A stretch of DNA of 64,000 nucleotides. It comes from Acidobacteria bacterium UBA2990 (lineage in GTDB: Bacteria; Acidobacteriota; Vicinamibacteria; Vicinamibacterales; UBA8438). A program made the translations under genes and the position numbers. Shown piece by piece: positions 24,909 to 34,635 of this stretch (within the stretch, counting starts at the first letter, position 1; each line of letters begins with the position of its first letter). The notes beneath the pieces are model-generated. The model was not told the DNA's origin, ran no database searches, and saw only the letters and a list, made by a program, of their open reading frames with translations. The stretch lies in NCBI GenBank assembly GCA_002347025.1, contig DEAE01000012.1, forward strand, positions 186,378-250,377. The letters are read 5' to 3'.

Positions 24909-27900
24909 TCAAGATTCTATCGTCTGGAGCCCACGTAACTCTACTAACAAGGCACAGACTTTAGATAACAACCTCTCCGCACCCTCTGTTCGACGAACTG
25001 AACCCTCGAGTTCTCTCTTTGAGAAACCGGCCTGGACTCCATTGCCACTAGCACGGCTCGTCCACCAAGATGGGTTGTCAGCCACACGATGGGCTGACCT
25101 TTCCCCGTGCCAATCAGCGATCAGAGTCCCGGGTGGCTTCAGTTTCAGATCTGGCCGCTGTTGAATAAATTCAAACAACTGGGCTGGATCCATCGAGACT
25201 GTGGGATGAAACTTAATAACGAGCAGTTGGTCGTTACGTTCTATCGACTGGAGACCAATTTGGCCAGCTAATAGCCGTATCTTTCCATATTCAATCAAGA
25301 CTTCCACAGACGGATGAATCGGTCCATACCGATCCCTAAGTTCATTGAGTAGGGACACCAAGTCAGATTTTCTACGAGCCGAAGCGACTCGACGATATAC
25401 CATCAACCTTTGGCTGGGATCTGAAACATACTCTTCGTCAATCTTCAGATCAATGCTCAGATTCACTGTCGCACGTTCAACTGCCTCAAAGGGTTCACCC
25501 TTAAGCTCGCTCACCGTTTGCTCAAGTAGTTTGACGTACAGACTGAATCCTACCGATTCAATATGGCCGCTCTGTTCTCCACCCAAAAGGTTCCCAGCCC
25601 CCCTTATTTCGAGATCGAGCGCAGCAATTCGAAATCCACTGCCCAAGTCGCTAAACTCTCTAATCGCAGCCAGTCGTCGACGTGCCACTGGCGAGAGAGA
25701 GCCCTCTGGTGGCACCAGTAGATATGCATAGGCCCGTCTATCGGACCGTCCCACTCGACCCCGCAATTGGTAGAGCTGTGCAAGACCAAATCGTTCAGCG
25801 TGGTTCACGATAATCGTATTAGCATTTGGGATATCAAGGCCGTTCTCAATAATTGTCGTAGCTATTAGCACATCGTACTTGTGCTGCACGAAATCGATCA
25901 TACAGCGCTCCAAAGCCCCTTCCTTCATCTGGCCATGGGCAACCGCTATTCGTGCCTCGGGTATCAATCTAGTCAGTAACTCCCCCATTGCGCCGATCGA
26001 TGTAACTCGGCTATGCAAGAAGTACACTTGACCGCCCCGTTCCAACTCGACCCTAACAGCTTGTGCGATCGCCTGCTGATTGAAACGGACAACATTAGTT
26101 TGAATGGCCCTGCGGTCTTTTGGTGGTGTTTCAATAATCGACATGTCACGGATACCTACTAATGACATATTTAATGTTCGGGGAATTGGTGTCGCAGTCA
26201 TTGTCAGCACGTCAACACGGTGACGGATTTGTTTAATTCGTTCCTTATGGGCTACGCCGAACCGCTGTTCTTCATCGACAATCAGCAGACCGAGGTCACA
26301 AAATTGGACATCCTTCGAGAGTAAACGGTGGGTCCCTATAACAATCTCTACTTTGCCAGCGGTGAGATCTTTAAGTGTTTGTTTTTGTTCGCTAATCGTT
26401 CGAAACCGACTAACCAAGCCGACGCTCACCGGAAACCCAGCAAACCGTTCGGCAAAGGTCTGATAATGTTGTAATGCAAGCACGGTGGTCGGGGCTAGGA
26501 CACCCACCTGCTTTCCATCTATCACAGCCTTGAAAGCTGCTCGCATTGCTACTTCTGTCTTACCATAACCAACGTCTCCGCAAAGTAAACGATCCATTGG
26601 GGCTGAGGATTCCATATCCTTACGGACATCAGCTACAGCCGCCTGTTGGTCGTGGGTAAGCTCATACTCAAACGCATCATCGAATTCCCGGTGCCATTGA
26701 GTATCTTGGCTGAAGGCATAGCCAGGCTTGGCCCGTCTGGCAGCGTAAAGCTTGAGGAGTTCTTCGGCCATGTCTCGCATGGCTCGACGGACTTTCGTCT
26801 TAGTTTTAGCCCAAGTTGTACCGCCAAGGCGATTAAGAGTAGCCTTAGCCGTCCCGCTGTACTTCTGCAATAGGTCGATCTGCTCAATCGGAACAAACAA
26901 CTTGTCTTCCTCGGCGTAACGCAGTTCCATAAACTCATGTTCTTCAGGTCCCACCGGAATTGACTTAAGCCCGACAAATACTCCAACACCATGGTCTGCA
27001 TGAACGACATGATCTCCAGCACGCAAGTCCCGAAAATCCGATAGAAACGACCGAGCATGATCCGTAGGGCGTTTTCGTACACTCTGACTCTTATCGAAGA
27101 CATCGGGCTCAGCAAATATCGTCAACCCAGCATCTGGCAATCGGAATCCTCGGGTCAATTGCCCAGTCGCCAATAAAAGAGAGTTTCCGCGGGCCCAACC
27201 CTCAGAACTGATCACCGATGCGGCCAAATCGTAGCCCGCTAGCAAATCAACGACCCGTTCGCTACGCCCAGAGGTTCCGGTCACCAAAAGCACGGTCTCA
27301 CCACGCCCACGAAACCGTTTAACCTCGTCCACCCAGTCCCCAAGCCGACCATTAAATTCGACCGCCTGCTGGCAAACAATATGCTGCACACCACTAACAT
27401 TGGATTGATCTTCCCAGAGCTCCTCAAGACAGCTCGCCGATCCAAGCCAAGTCTTTAGGACTGACTCACCCACAAAAAGTTCTTCGGGTGAAAGTTGCAC
27501 CTCCTTTTCCGGTTCCCTCTTGCTATACCCTTCTCTTAACTGCTGAACACCTCTTTCTAGAGTTTGATGACACGCCTCAGACTCCGAAAGGTAAATTCGA
27601 AGTCCAGGAACTCGAACCAGGTAATCAAACAACCAAGCCGATCGATCCGCCTGAAATTGGCCCAGCTCAGTGTTATCGACCGTTTCAAATACCTCTCGCA
27701 GCGGTAAAACCTCTGTCCGGTCCATCATTTGAGTTGATCGCTGGGTTCCGGGATCAAAACGCCTGAGCGATTCGATCGTATCGCCTGCAAATTCGGCTCG
27801 CACTGGCTGAACATCTCCGGCGGCGAAATAGTCCACCACACCACCCCTGACACAAAATTGGCCGTGCGAATCCACCGGGTCTGCCGGTATGAACCCGGCA

Positions 27901-28397
27901 TCAGCCAGCAGGTCTCCAAGTTCTGGAGGCTCCAACAGATCTCCAACCAATAAGTGGCTACCAGCTGCCAAAAGTCTCTCTGGTGGACTCAGCCTTGGTA
28001 ACAGTGCGGTTGCCGACGCCACCACCACTCGAACACTTCTAGACGCCAACCCAAAAAGAGCAGACCCACGGGCAGCTGAAACCTCGAAATGAGGAGCTAG
28101 TCCGCGATAAGGATCCACTCCATGCCCAGGAAATGGCTGAACTGCCTGCTGTAGAGCGTGTTGAGATAGCCCGTTCAGGCCACCGAGAAAAAAACGACTA
28201 TCTGTGACAAACTGATCAATATCACCATCGGTTGGAACGATCACTAGAATCGGGGACTCCGCGGAAGCCACAGACACCACGAAACTTTTTGCAGCGGCTG
28301 ATAGCCCCCCGAATGACCGGGGAGTCCCTCCAATTAGACCGAGTCTGGCCGCAGCCGATTTCAATAAGGCTTGAAGAGTTAACGAGGTAACAGTCAC
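24909..28397 (-). CDS. mfd: Mfd, transcription-repair coupling factor
   Basis: The 1162-residue protein is full length. It has a UvrB-like N-terminal module (about 20-330), the RNAP-interaction domain (FRDLRAGDHVVHADHGVGVFVGLKSI), a RecG-like translocase with Walker A GDVGYGKTEVAMR and DEEQRFGV, the helicase motif GLDIPNANTIIVN, and the C-terminal TRCF domain. Mfd removes stalled RNA polymerase at DNA lesions and recruits UvrA. The start is GTG without a clear Shine-Dalgarno. The SurA-like gene follows on the same strand. Confidence 0.96.
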   Translation of the reverse strand: MTVTSLTLQALLKSAAARLGLIGGTPRSFGGLSAAAKSFVVSVASAESPILVIVPTDGDIDQFVTDSRFFLGGLNGLSQHALQQAVQPFPGHGVDPYRGLAPHFEVSAARGSALFGLASRSVRVVVASATALLPRLSPPERLLAAGSHLLVGDLLEPPELGDLLADAGFIPADPVDSHGQFCVRGGVVDYFAAGDVQPVRAEFAGDTIESLRRFDPGTQRSTQMMDRTEVLPLREVFETVDNTELGQFQADRSAWLFDYLVRVPGLRIYLSESEACHQTLERGVQQLREGYSKREPEKEVQLSPEELFVGESVLKTWLGSASCLEELWEDQSNVSGVQHIVCQQAVEFNGRLGDWVDEVKRFRGRGETVLLVTGTSGRSERVVDLLAGYDLAASVISSEGWARGNSLLLATGQLTRGFRLPDAGLTIFAEPDVFDKSQSVRKRPTDHARSFLSDFRDLRAGDHVVHADHGVGVFVGLKSIPVGPEEHEFMELRYAEEDKLFVPIEQIDLLQKYSGTAKATLNRLGGTTWAKTKTKVRRAMRDMAEELLKLYAARRAKPGYAFSQDTQWHREFDDAFEYELTHDQQAAVADVRKDMESSAPMDRLLCGDVGYGKTEVAMRAAFKAVIDGKQVGVLAPTTVLALQHYQTFAERFAGFPVSVGLVSRFRTISEQKQTLKDLTAGKVEIVIGTHRLLSKDVQFCDLGLLIVDEEQRFGVAHKERIKQIRHRVDVLTMTATPIPRTLNMSLVGIRDMSIIETPPKDRRAIQTNVVRFNQQAIAQAVRVELERGGQVYFLHSRVTSIGAMGELLTRLIPEARIAVAHGQMKEGALERCMIDFVQHKYDVLIATTIIENGLDIPNANTIIVNHAERFGLAQLYQLRGRVGRSDRRAYAYLLVPPEGSLSPVARRRLAAIREFSDLGSGFRIAALDLEIRGAGNLLGGEQSGHIESVGFSLYVKLLEQTVSELKGEPFEAVERATVNLSIDLKIDEEYVSDPSQRLMVYRRVASARRKSDLVSLLNELRDRYGPIHPSVEVLIEYGKIRLLAGQIGLQSIERNDQLLVIKFHPTVSMDPAQLFEFIQQRPDLKLKPPGTLIADWHGERSAHRVADNPSWWTSRASGNGVQAGFSKRELEGSVRRTEGAERLLSKVCALLVELRGLQTIES

Positions 28398-28544
28398 GGG
28401 ATCGGAAGAGCCACAGGGTTAAGCTCAGGACATCTAGCTACGACCCCGACTAAAAAGGCAGAGCTTCCAGAGTGTAAGAGGCTACCTTCGGCTCAGGCTC
28501 CAAGCAGCTGGATTTATCAGGCATTTCTAGCCGCAAATCTGCCT

Positions 28545-29984
28545 TTACTCACGATACAACAACGGAGACGGTATAGGGTCATCTTCGCCTAGTGTGGCAC
28601 CGGCAACTTCATCAACGGACTTCTTCAACCGCACACCACCGGTGAAGCTCCAGTCATGGCTGGGCCTGTAGATGCCGACATCCCTAGTTCTAGATTTAAC
28701 CCGGAATGTATAGAGCAACCGGTGGTAATCATAGGAGAACCCGTCACATTTATGGACAGCAACATCCAACTTATAGGTACCAGCAACCAAATCCAGCCGA
28801 TCAATGGTAAACGCAACTTCTCCAACTCCTTCTAAGGAATCTGATTCCAAGTCTTCAATATCAGTGTTGGTACCATAGCAACAAACCCCCTCATTGCTGA
28901 AAATACTGATACCAAACGCAAAATCATCAACCACTTCCTCCGCGATAATCTTCATCCGGATAACCATCCGCTCACCGGAATGAAAGACATGGCTCGCTCC
29001 CTGGTCACCCTCGAGAGTGACCTGCTCAATTCGAACAGCCCCTGAACCCCACCGTCCCTCCTTCGCGGTAAACATGTTGGCCGGTGGCAGATCATCCTTT
29101 TCGACGGGCTCAGAGGATTGCTGTTCCAAAGGTAGCAAGTCTTTAGTAGCCACTTCCGGCTGACCATGCCCCGGCGTGTCCGCAGCCGATGGTGATTGCT
29201 GCATCTTGGCATCCGAAGCCGCAAGATGACGGTCTTCCACTTCCTCAATGTCAGCCAAATACATCTGAATGACCCTCTTAGGGTCACCCGCCGCTTCTTT
29301 TGATCCGGCCTCGAGCCACACTGCTTCGTCACAGAACCGTTCGACCATCGAGAGGCCGTGAGTAACTAGCAAGATGGTTTTACCACGACGTTTGAACTCA
29401 GCAAATTTGTCCAAACATTTCAAACTAAAGCCTTCATCGCCTACCGCCAAGACCTCGTCTACCAAGAGAACATCTGGGTCAACGTGTACTGCAACCGCGA
29501 AGCCAAGCCTCATGTACATACCAGATGAGTAAGTCTTCACCGGCGCATCGATAAAATCCTTTAGTTCCGCAAATTCAACTATTTCGTCGAATCGTTGGTT
29601 AACTTCGCGATGGGACAGTCCCAACATGATTCCGTTAATAAATACGTTTTCTCGGCCGCTGATCTCGGGATGGAAACCTGCACCAAGCTCGATCAAGGCC
29701 GAAACACGTCCCCCTACGCGGACCTCTCCCCTCGACGGTTTAGTAATACCTGCTACCAACTTAAGTAGAGTGCTCTTTCCAGAACCATTACGGCCAATGA
29801 CGCCATATGTAACTCCTTTAGGCACTGTTAACGAGACATCGTCCAAAGCAAGAAAAGATTCATCCGGCCGTAAGTGCCCAACCAAATTTCCAGAAAGCAG
29901 TGCGCTCTTAAGAGTGGCAAACTGACGCCTATAACCGTGGCGACGGTAGACCTTTGTGACGTGATCAATCTCAATAGCTGACAT
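28545..29984 (-). CDS. wzt: Wzt-type polysaccharide ABC transporter ATP-binding protein
   Basis: The 479-residue protein has an N-terminal ABC domain with Walker A VIGRNGSGKST, signature TYSSGMYMRLGFA and Walker B DVLLVDEVLAVGD. An acidic, low-complexity linker (about 255-310) leads to a C-terminal Wzt-type beta-sandwich (about 315-450; GISIFSNEGVCCYGTNT, LDLVAGTYKLDVAVHK) that recognises the end of an O-antigen or similar glycan. With Wzm encoded just upstream it forms an exporter of undecaprenyl-linked polysaccharide. No glycosyltransferase cluster is in the window. Confidence 0.92.
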   Translation of the reverse strand: MSAIEIDHVTKVYRRHGYRRQFATLKSALLSGNLVGHLRPDESFLALDDVSLTVPKGVTYGVIGRNGSGKSTLLKLVAGITKPSRGEVRVGGRVSALIELGAGFHPEISGRENVFINGIMLGLSHREVNQRFDEIVEFAELKDFIDAPVKTYSSGMYMRLGFAVAVHVDPDVLLVDEVLAVGDEGFSLKCLDKFAEFKRRGKTILLVTHGLSMVERFCDEAVWLEAGSKEAAGDPKRVIQMYLADIEEVEDRHLAASDAKMQQSPSAADTPGHGQPEVATKDLLPLEQQSSEPVEKDDLPPANMFTAKEGRWGSGAVRIEQVTLEGDQGASHVFHSGERMVIRMKIIAEEVVDDFAFGISIFSNEGVCCYGTNTDIEDLESDSLEGVGEVAFTIDRLDLVAGTYKLDVAVHKCDGFSYDYHRLLYTFRVKSRTRDVGIYRPSHDWSFTGGVRLKKSVDEVAGATLGEDDPIPSPLLYRE

Positions 29985-30015
29985 GCCTCTGTGTCCTCAA
30001 GCCAAAAATCTGTCT

Positions 30016-30810
30016 TCAGACCTCTTCCGCGAAGGAATCACGTAGCCGATCAAACAGCCCATAACCCAACAGAAAGAGCCCAACACCTGCTCCCAAGAGG
30101 GCGAGAAGCCATTTCCAGTGACCAAATGGGCCCTCGTAGAAAAGGATTTCCTGATATGAGATTGCTAAATGGGCGAATGGGTTGAGATTCATGAAGACTT
30201 TACCCTGGGAGGGTAAGATTGCCATTGGATAGATTATCGGCGTGGCAAAAAACCACAACGTTAGCAAATTTGCCAACAAGTCCTTTATGTCACGAAAATG
30301 GACAGTCAAAGCTGCTAGTGTCATTGCCAGCCCGAGTGTCAAAATCAGTTGAACCGCAAGCACTAGAGGCAACCATATCAACTCACTAAGCTGCAGAGGC
30401 ACAGAGTAGTAAACAAGAAAGGCCCCCAAGATCGGCAGCCCAAACAAAAAGTGAACCATATTTGCCAGAACCGCAACTATAGGAAGAATTTCGGCTGGAA
30501 ACATGACTTTCTTAATCAGATTGCCGTTAATGATGAGCACGTTTGCGCCGTCGCTGAGGGACGACGAAAACCAAGTCCAAGGCAAAAGCCCACAAAACAG
30601 AAAAACGGCGTAGGGCTCAAGGTTAACCAACTCGCCTCTCGGGATAATGACCGTGAAGACAAAAGTGTAGACCAGCAGAAGCAACAGAGGATTGAAAAAC
30701 GACCAGAAAAACCCCAAAACAGAACCACGATATCGGGCTTTGAGTTCACGTGCGACCAGGACCTGAATGAGTCCGCGGTAGCGCAACAATTGCGCGAGGT
30801 TAAACAGCAT
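30016..30810 (-). CDS. wzm: Wzm-type polysaccharide ABC transporter permease
   Basis: The ~264-residue protein is an ABC-2 type membrane protein with about six helices. It starts with VLVARELKARYRGSVLGFFWSF, contains the conserved PIIYPMAILP and NLNPFAHLAISYQEILF, and ends in basic/acidic residues. It forms the channel for the Wzt ATPase. The start is ATG 30810, inside the last codons of the phosphatase gene (11-nt overlap); TTG 30822 is an alternative. The overlap suggests translational coupling. Confidence 0.92.
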   Translation of the reverse strand: MLFNLAQLLRYRGLIQVLVARELKARYRGSVLGFFWSFFNPLLLLLVYTFVFTVIIPRGELVNLEPYAVFLFCGLLPWTWFSSSLSDGANVLIINGNLIKKVMFPAEILPIVAVLANMVHFLFGLPILGAFLVYYSVPLQLSELIWLPLVLAVQLILTLGLAMTLAALTVHFRDIKDLLANLLTLWFFATPIIYPMAILPSQGKVFMNLNPFAHLAISYQEILFYEGPFGHWKWLLALLGAGVGLFLLGYGLFDRLRDSFAEEV

Positions 30811-31582
30811 CGATTTCAACAATGATGGCGGTCATGTCATCTGAACCTCCACCCTCACTCGCACCTCTAACAAGCGTCTGACAGGCCTCGGCGAGATCCG
30901 CTTCTCGCCCCCCGAGCACCTCTTCTATTTCAGCGTCAGACAACACATTAAAGATGCCATCAGAACATAGCAAGAACCGATCCTCTGTCCGCAGCTGTAA
31001 CTCCTGAAGCTCCACATCGAGGTCCCCAGAACCCGATATTGCTCGGGTCACGATATTTCGCCGTGGATGGTCGCGTGCGGCGGCCTCGGTAAGTTCACCG
31101 GCCTGAAGCTGCTCTTCCACCCACGAGTGATCCCTTGTTAGCTGCTCTAATTGACTACCCCGTAACCTGTAGGCTCGGCTGTCACCGACATGGGCAACTG
31201 TACCAATCGGCCCATCAATCAAAACCGCCACAGCCGTTGTGGCCATTTCACGACGCTCTTCCAAGAGAGCATTCTCAGACGCCAGTCGACGGTTCCCCAC
31301 GGAAAACCCAACCCTCAGCCGGTTCTGGTTGTCGCTTTGACCGGGATCAAAACGAACCGGCCAGACTTGAGAGGGAAGCATTCCCACAGTTGATTCAACA
31401 AACTCCACAATACCCTCAACCGCCGCTTGAGAGGCAACTTCGCCTTTTGGATGCCCACCCATCCCGTCTGCAACAACGAACAACCCCAAGTCCAAGCGGA
31501 CGCAATGGTAGTCTTCGTTTGGGGTACCAGACATTGAATGGTACCGCCCTCGTTGGGTGGCCGAAGCAGCTGAAACCCGCAT
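30800..31582 (-). CDS. PP2C-family serine/threonine protein phosphatase (Stp-like)
   Basis: The 260-residue protein has PP2C metal motifs: NEDYHCVRLDLGLFVVADGMGGHPKGEVAS, VAHVGDSRAYRLR, LTRDHSW, FLLCSDGIFNVLSD and GGSDDMTAIIVEI. These are the bacterial Stp1/PrpC pattern, which removes phosphate from Ser/Thr substrates of Hanks-type kinases. No such kinase is encoded in the window. It overlaps wzm by 11 nt, so the export operon and the phosphatase may be coexpressed. Confidence 0.93.
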   Translation of the reverse strand: MRVSAASATQRGRYHSMSGTPNEDYHCVRLDLGLFVVADGMGGHPKGEVASQAAVEGIVEFVESTVGMLPSQVWPVRFDPGQSDNQNRLRVGFSVGNRRLASENALLEERREMATTAVAVLIDGPIGTVAHVGDSRAYRLRGSQLEQLTRDHSWVEEQLQAGELTEAAARDHPRRNIVTRAISGSGDLDVELQELQLRTEDRFLLCSDGIFNVLSDAEIEEVLGGREADLAEACQTLVRGASEGGGSDDMTAIIVEIDAV

Positions 31583-31729
31583 AGCTTATGTGCCATGTTC
31601 TCACGAAGCCACCCGACCTGTCCCCTAGGTAGCTCACGTGGTAGCTGTTATTGGAGTTCTTCCCAAATGACAGACGCCAGAAACGCTTTAAGCTTGTTTA
31701 GACCCGTGCAAGGCTGAATGGTATGTGAA

Positions 31730-32152
31730 TTAAGCCTTGGATTTGGCCAATTTGGCTACTTCAAGCCTCACTAAAGACTTACGCAGGGCTACACGAGCCC
31801 GCCCAAAATCCAGGTTAGGCTCAGGCAGGTCTAGTCGGCTCCGAGCGCGCTCTCGAGCGGATTCTGCCCGGTGGATATCAATTGTTTCCGCCGGTTCGGC
31901 TACATCCGCAAGGATAGTCACACTGTCAGGTAGCACCTCGGCAAACCCGAAAGACACAGCAACGTGGGAGATGTCCTGGCCGCACCGATACCAAAGTTCA
32001 CCAGCCTGTAAGGATGCCAGGAAGGGAGTGTGCCCCGGCAGCACACCAAAAGAACCTTCTGAACCAGGCGCTTTTACTTCGTCAACCTCCCTACGGACAA
32101 CCGCATGGTCAGGAGTGACAATTGTGAGGGTTAGATGATCGGGTAGAGGCAT
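31730..32152 (-). CDS. atpC: AtpC, F1-ATPase epsilon subunit
   Basis: The 140-residue protein has the epsilon beta-sandwich (LTLTIVTPDHAVVRREVDEVKAPGSEGSFGVLPGHTPFLASLQAG) and a C-terminal helical hairpin (about 90-138). It couples rotation in F1 to F0 and can inhibit the enzyme. It is last of the F1 gene set and follows atpD by 44 bp. No F0 gene is nearby. Confidence 0.95.
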   Translation of the reverse strand: MPLPDHLTLTIVTPDHAVVRREVDEVKAPGSEGSFGVLPGHTPFLASLQAGELWYRCGQDISHVAVSFGFAEVLPDSVTILADVAEPAETIDIHRAESARERARSRLDLPEPNLDFGRARVALRKSLVRLEVAKLAKSKA

Positions 32153-32196
32153 AGGGAAATTCAGCGGGTTCTTAGGGCGTGCTCTTCAAATCCACC

Positions 32197-33639
32197 TCAA
32201 GCTGCTTCACTTTTCATTTTTTCGGCCTTCTCCATTGCCTCCTCAATGGTACCGACCAAGAGAAATGCTTGTTCTGGCAAGTCGTCATGCTTCCCATCAA
32301 CAATCTCCTTGAATCCACGGATCGTGTCAGCAATCGGTACGTATTTACCTTCAAGTCCGGTGAACTGTGAGGCCACAAAGAACGGCTGCGAGAGGAACCT
32401 TTCGATGCGACGAGCCCGCGATACGGCAAGCTTATCCTCTTCCGAAAGTTCGTCAATACCGAGAATCGCTATGATATCCTGCAAGTCCTTATAGCGCTGC
32501 AGCACCTGTTTTACTTCACGAGCAACATTGTAGTGCTCGTCCCCAATAATGTTCGCATCAAGAATCCTTGACGTAGAGGCTAGAGGATCGACCGCAGGGT
32601 AGATCCCCTTCTCGACGATAGCTCGGGACAAATTGGTGGTGGCATCCAGATGGGCGAATGTTGTCGCTGGTGCGGGATCGGTATAGTCGTCGGCCGGTAC
32701 GTATATTGCTTGAACCGATGTGATTGATCCTTGTTTCGTCGATGTAATCCGTTCCTGCATTGCCCCCATTTCACTGGCCAGTGTCGGCTGATATCCCACC
32801 GCCGATGGCATACGGCCTAACAAGGCAGAAACTTCGGATCCGGCTTGCGTGAACCTAAAGATATTGTCGATAAACAGGAGCACATCTTTAGCTTCAGCAT
32901 CGCGGAAATATTCGGCTACCGTTAAAGCACTCAACGCAACCCGTTGCCTAGCCCCAGGGGGTTCGGTCATTTGGCCATAAATTAGAGCAGCTCGCGACTT
33001 CTCTGGTTCCTCTATGTTGACGACGCCACTCTCCTGCATCTCCAACCAGAGGTCGTTCCCTTCACGGGTTCGCTCACCGACGCCACCAAAAACAGATACA
33101 CCACCATGCTTGAGAGCGATGTTGTTAATAAGCTCCATAATGATGACGGTCTTACCAACACCTGCACCACCGAAAAGTCCGATCTTGCCACCACGTAGAT
33201 ATGGCTCTAGCAAGTCGATAACTTTGATACCTGTCTCGAACATCTGCAATTCAGTTGACTGGTCTTCCAGCTTAGGGGCCGGCCGATGAATCGGCCAGCG
33301 ATCCTTGGTCTCCACTGCTCGGTCCGGAAAGTCGACTGGTTCACCGAGCACGTTGAGAACCCGGCCTAGAGTCTCTGGCCCAACTGGCACCGAGATCGGT
33401 TGACCTAAGTCGACCGCGGCCATACCTCGCTGCATCCCATCTGACGGCTTCATTGCAACAGCGCGCACTCGGTTTTCACCGAGGTGTTGGGCCACTTCTG
33501 CAATGAGGTCAATATCGACACCAGTTTCGCTCGACTTGACCTGTAATGCGTTATTGATGGCAGGCAGCGTTCCCTCGAATTCTACGTCGATTACGGGCCC
33601 GATTATCGACACCACTTTCCCGATGTTCTCATTCGCCAT
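32197..33639 (-). CDS. atpD: AtpD, F1-ATPase beta subunit
   Basis: The 480-residue protein carries the catalytic Walker A GGAGVGKTVIIMELI and the arm VFGGVGERTREGNDL. It also has Walker B VLLFIDNIFRFTQAGSEVSALLG and the DELSEEDK C-terminal catch region. Length and motifs match the bacterial catalytic subunit. It lies downstream of atpG in the order H-A-G-D-C. Confidence 0.98.
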   Translation of the reverse strand: MANENIGKVVSIIGPVIDVEFEGTLPAINNALQVKSSETGVDIDLIAEVAQHLGENRVRAVAMKPSDGMQRGMAAVDLGQPISVPVGPETLGRVLNVLGEPVDFPDRAVETKDRWPIHRPAPKLEDQSTELQMFETGIKVIDLLEPYLRGGKIGLFGGAGVGKTVIIMELINNIALKHGGVSVFGGVGERTREGNDLWLEMQESGVVNIEEPEKSRAALIYGQMTEPPGARQRVALSALTVAEYFRDAEAKDVLLFIDNIFRFTQAGSEVSALLGRMPSAVGYQPTLASEMGAMQERITSTKQGSITSVQAIYVPADDYTDPAPATTFAHLDATTNLSRAIVEKGIYPAVDPLASTSRILDANIIGDEHYNVAREVKQVLQRYKDLQDIIAILGIDELSEEDKLAVSRARRIERFLSQPFFVASQFTGLEGKYVPIADTIRGFKEIVDGKHDDLPEQAFLLVGTIEEAMEKAEKMKSEAA

Positions 33640-33715
33640 ACTATGAGCGTCCCTCTAAACGTGCTGACAATTTTTCTGTCCCTTTTGGAACTCAATGAAC
33701 AATCCGAGATCTCTT

Positions 33716-34585
33716 TTAAAGAGCCTCAGCACCCGATACGATCTCAATAATCTCTCCCGTGATCGTCGCCTGACGGACTTTATTCATATACAAAGTGAGG
33801 TCTTCAATCATCTCCGTCGCGTTGTTACTCGCGGCTTCCATTGCCGTCAGCCGTGCAGCATGCTCAGCCGCAGCTGACTCGAGCAAGGCCCGATAGAACT
33901 GAGTATCGACATAACGGGGAATCAAGTTGTTAAGAATGGCGGCAGGATCAGGCTCGTATAGATATTCGGCCAGTCGTTCATTATTGTCGGTGACTGACTC
34001 TGCCACCGGCCTAATCGGAAGCACTTGGTCGACGACAACACGCTGCTGCAAGACACTCTTGAATTCGTTATAGACCAAATGCACTGAACCGACTTCATTC
34101 GACACAAATGCTTCAATTGCGTTCCGACCGATCGCCTGAGCGTGCTGGTAGTTCAACTGGCTAAAGACGTCGACCTGCTCAAAGCGAGCGTTAAATCCGC
34201 GCTTCCGGAAAAATTCACCACCCTTCCTACCCACCAAACCAAGTGACACACCAGCAGGACCACTGGTAGCGATTACCCGGTTAGCCTCTTTAATGATATT
34301 GGTGTTAAAACCACCACAGAGACCCTTATCCGCCGTTACCACCACCAATAAGGTCGGCTGGCTGCCCGAAGGCTGCTTTACCAGCAACGGATGGGCTAAA
34401 GTATTGACCTGTCCAGCCAGACCACCTAGCACTCGCTGCATTTGCTGGGCGAATGGCCTAGCTCCCAAGATTCGTTCTTGGGCCTTGCTAAGCCTTGAGG
34501 CCGCTATGGCCTTCATAGCCTTAGTGATCTGCTGTGTCGATTTGACTGCACGAAGTCGTCTGCGAAGATCCAGAAGAGAAGGCAC
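33716..34585 (-). CDS. atpG: AtpG, F1-ATPase gamma subunit
   Basis: The 289-residue protein begins LLDLRRRLRAVKSTQQITKAMKAIAASRL, the gamma N-terminal helix. It contains DKGLCGGFNTNI and ends ASNNATEMIEDLTLYMNKVRQATITGEIIEIVSGAEAL, the conserved C-terminal helix. It forms the central rotor stalk. The start is a GTG codon. The Rossmann-like middle domain is complete. Confidence 0.97.
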   Translation of the reverse strand: MPSLLDLRRRLRAVKSTQQITKAMKAIAASRLSKAQERILGARPFAQQMQRVLGGLAGQVNTLAHPLLVKQPSGSQPTLLVVVTADKGLCGGFNTNIIKEANRVIATSGPAGVSLGLVGRKGGEFFRKRGFNARFEQVDVFSQLNYQHAQAIGRNAIEAFVSNEVGSVHLVYNEFKSVLQQRVVVDQVLPIRPVAESVTDNNERLAEYLYEPDPAAILNNLIPRYVDTQFYRALLESAAAEHAARLTAMEAASNNATEMIEDLTLYMNKVRQATITGEIIEIVSGAEAL

Positions 34586-34635
34586 CAGAAGGTCTTTCTA
34601 AGTGTTGTTTTTGGGTGTGGGTTCTTCGACCTTAG

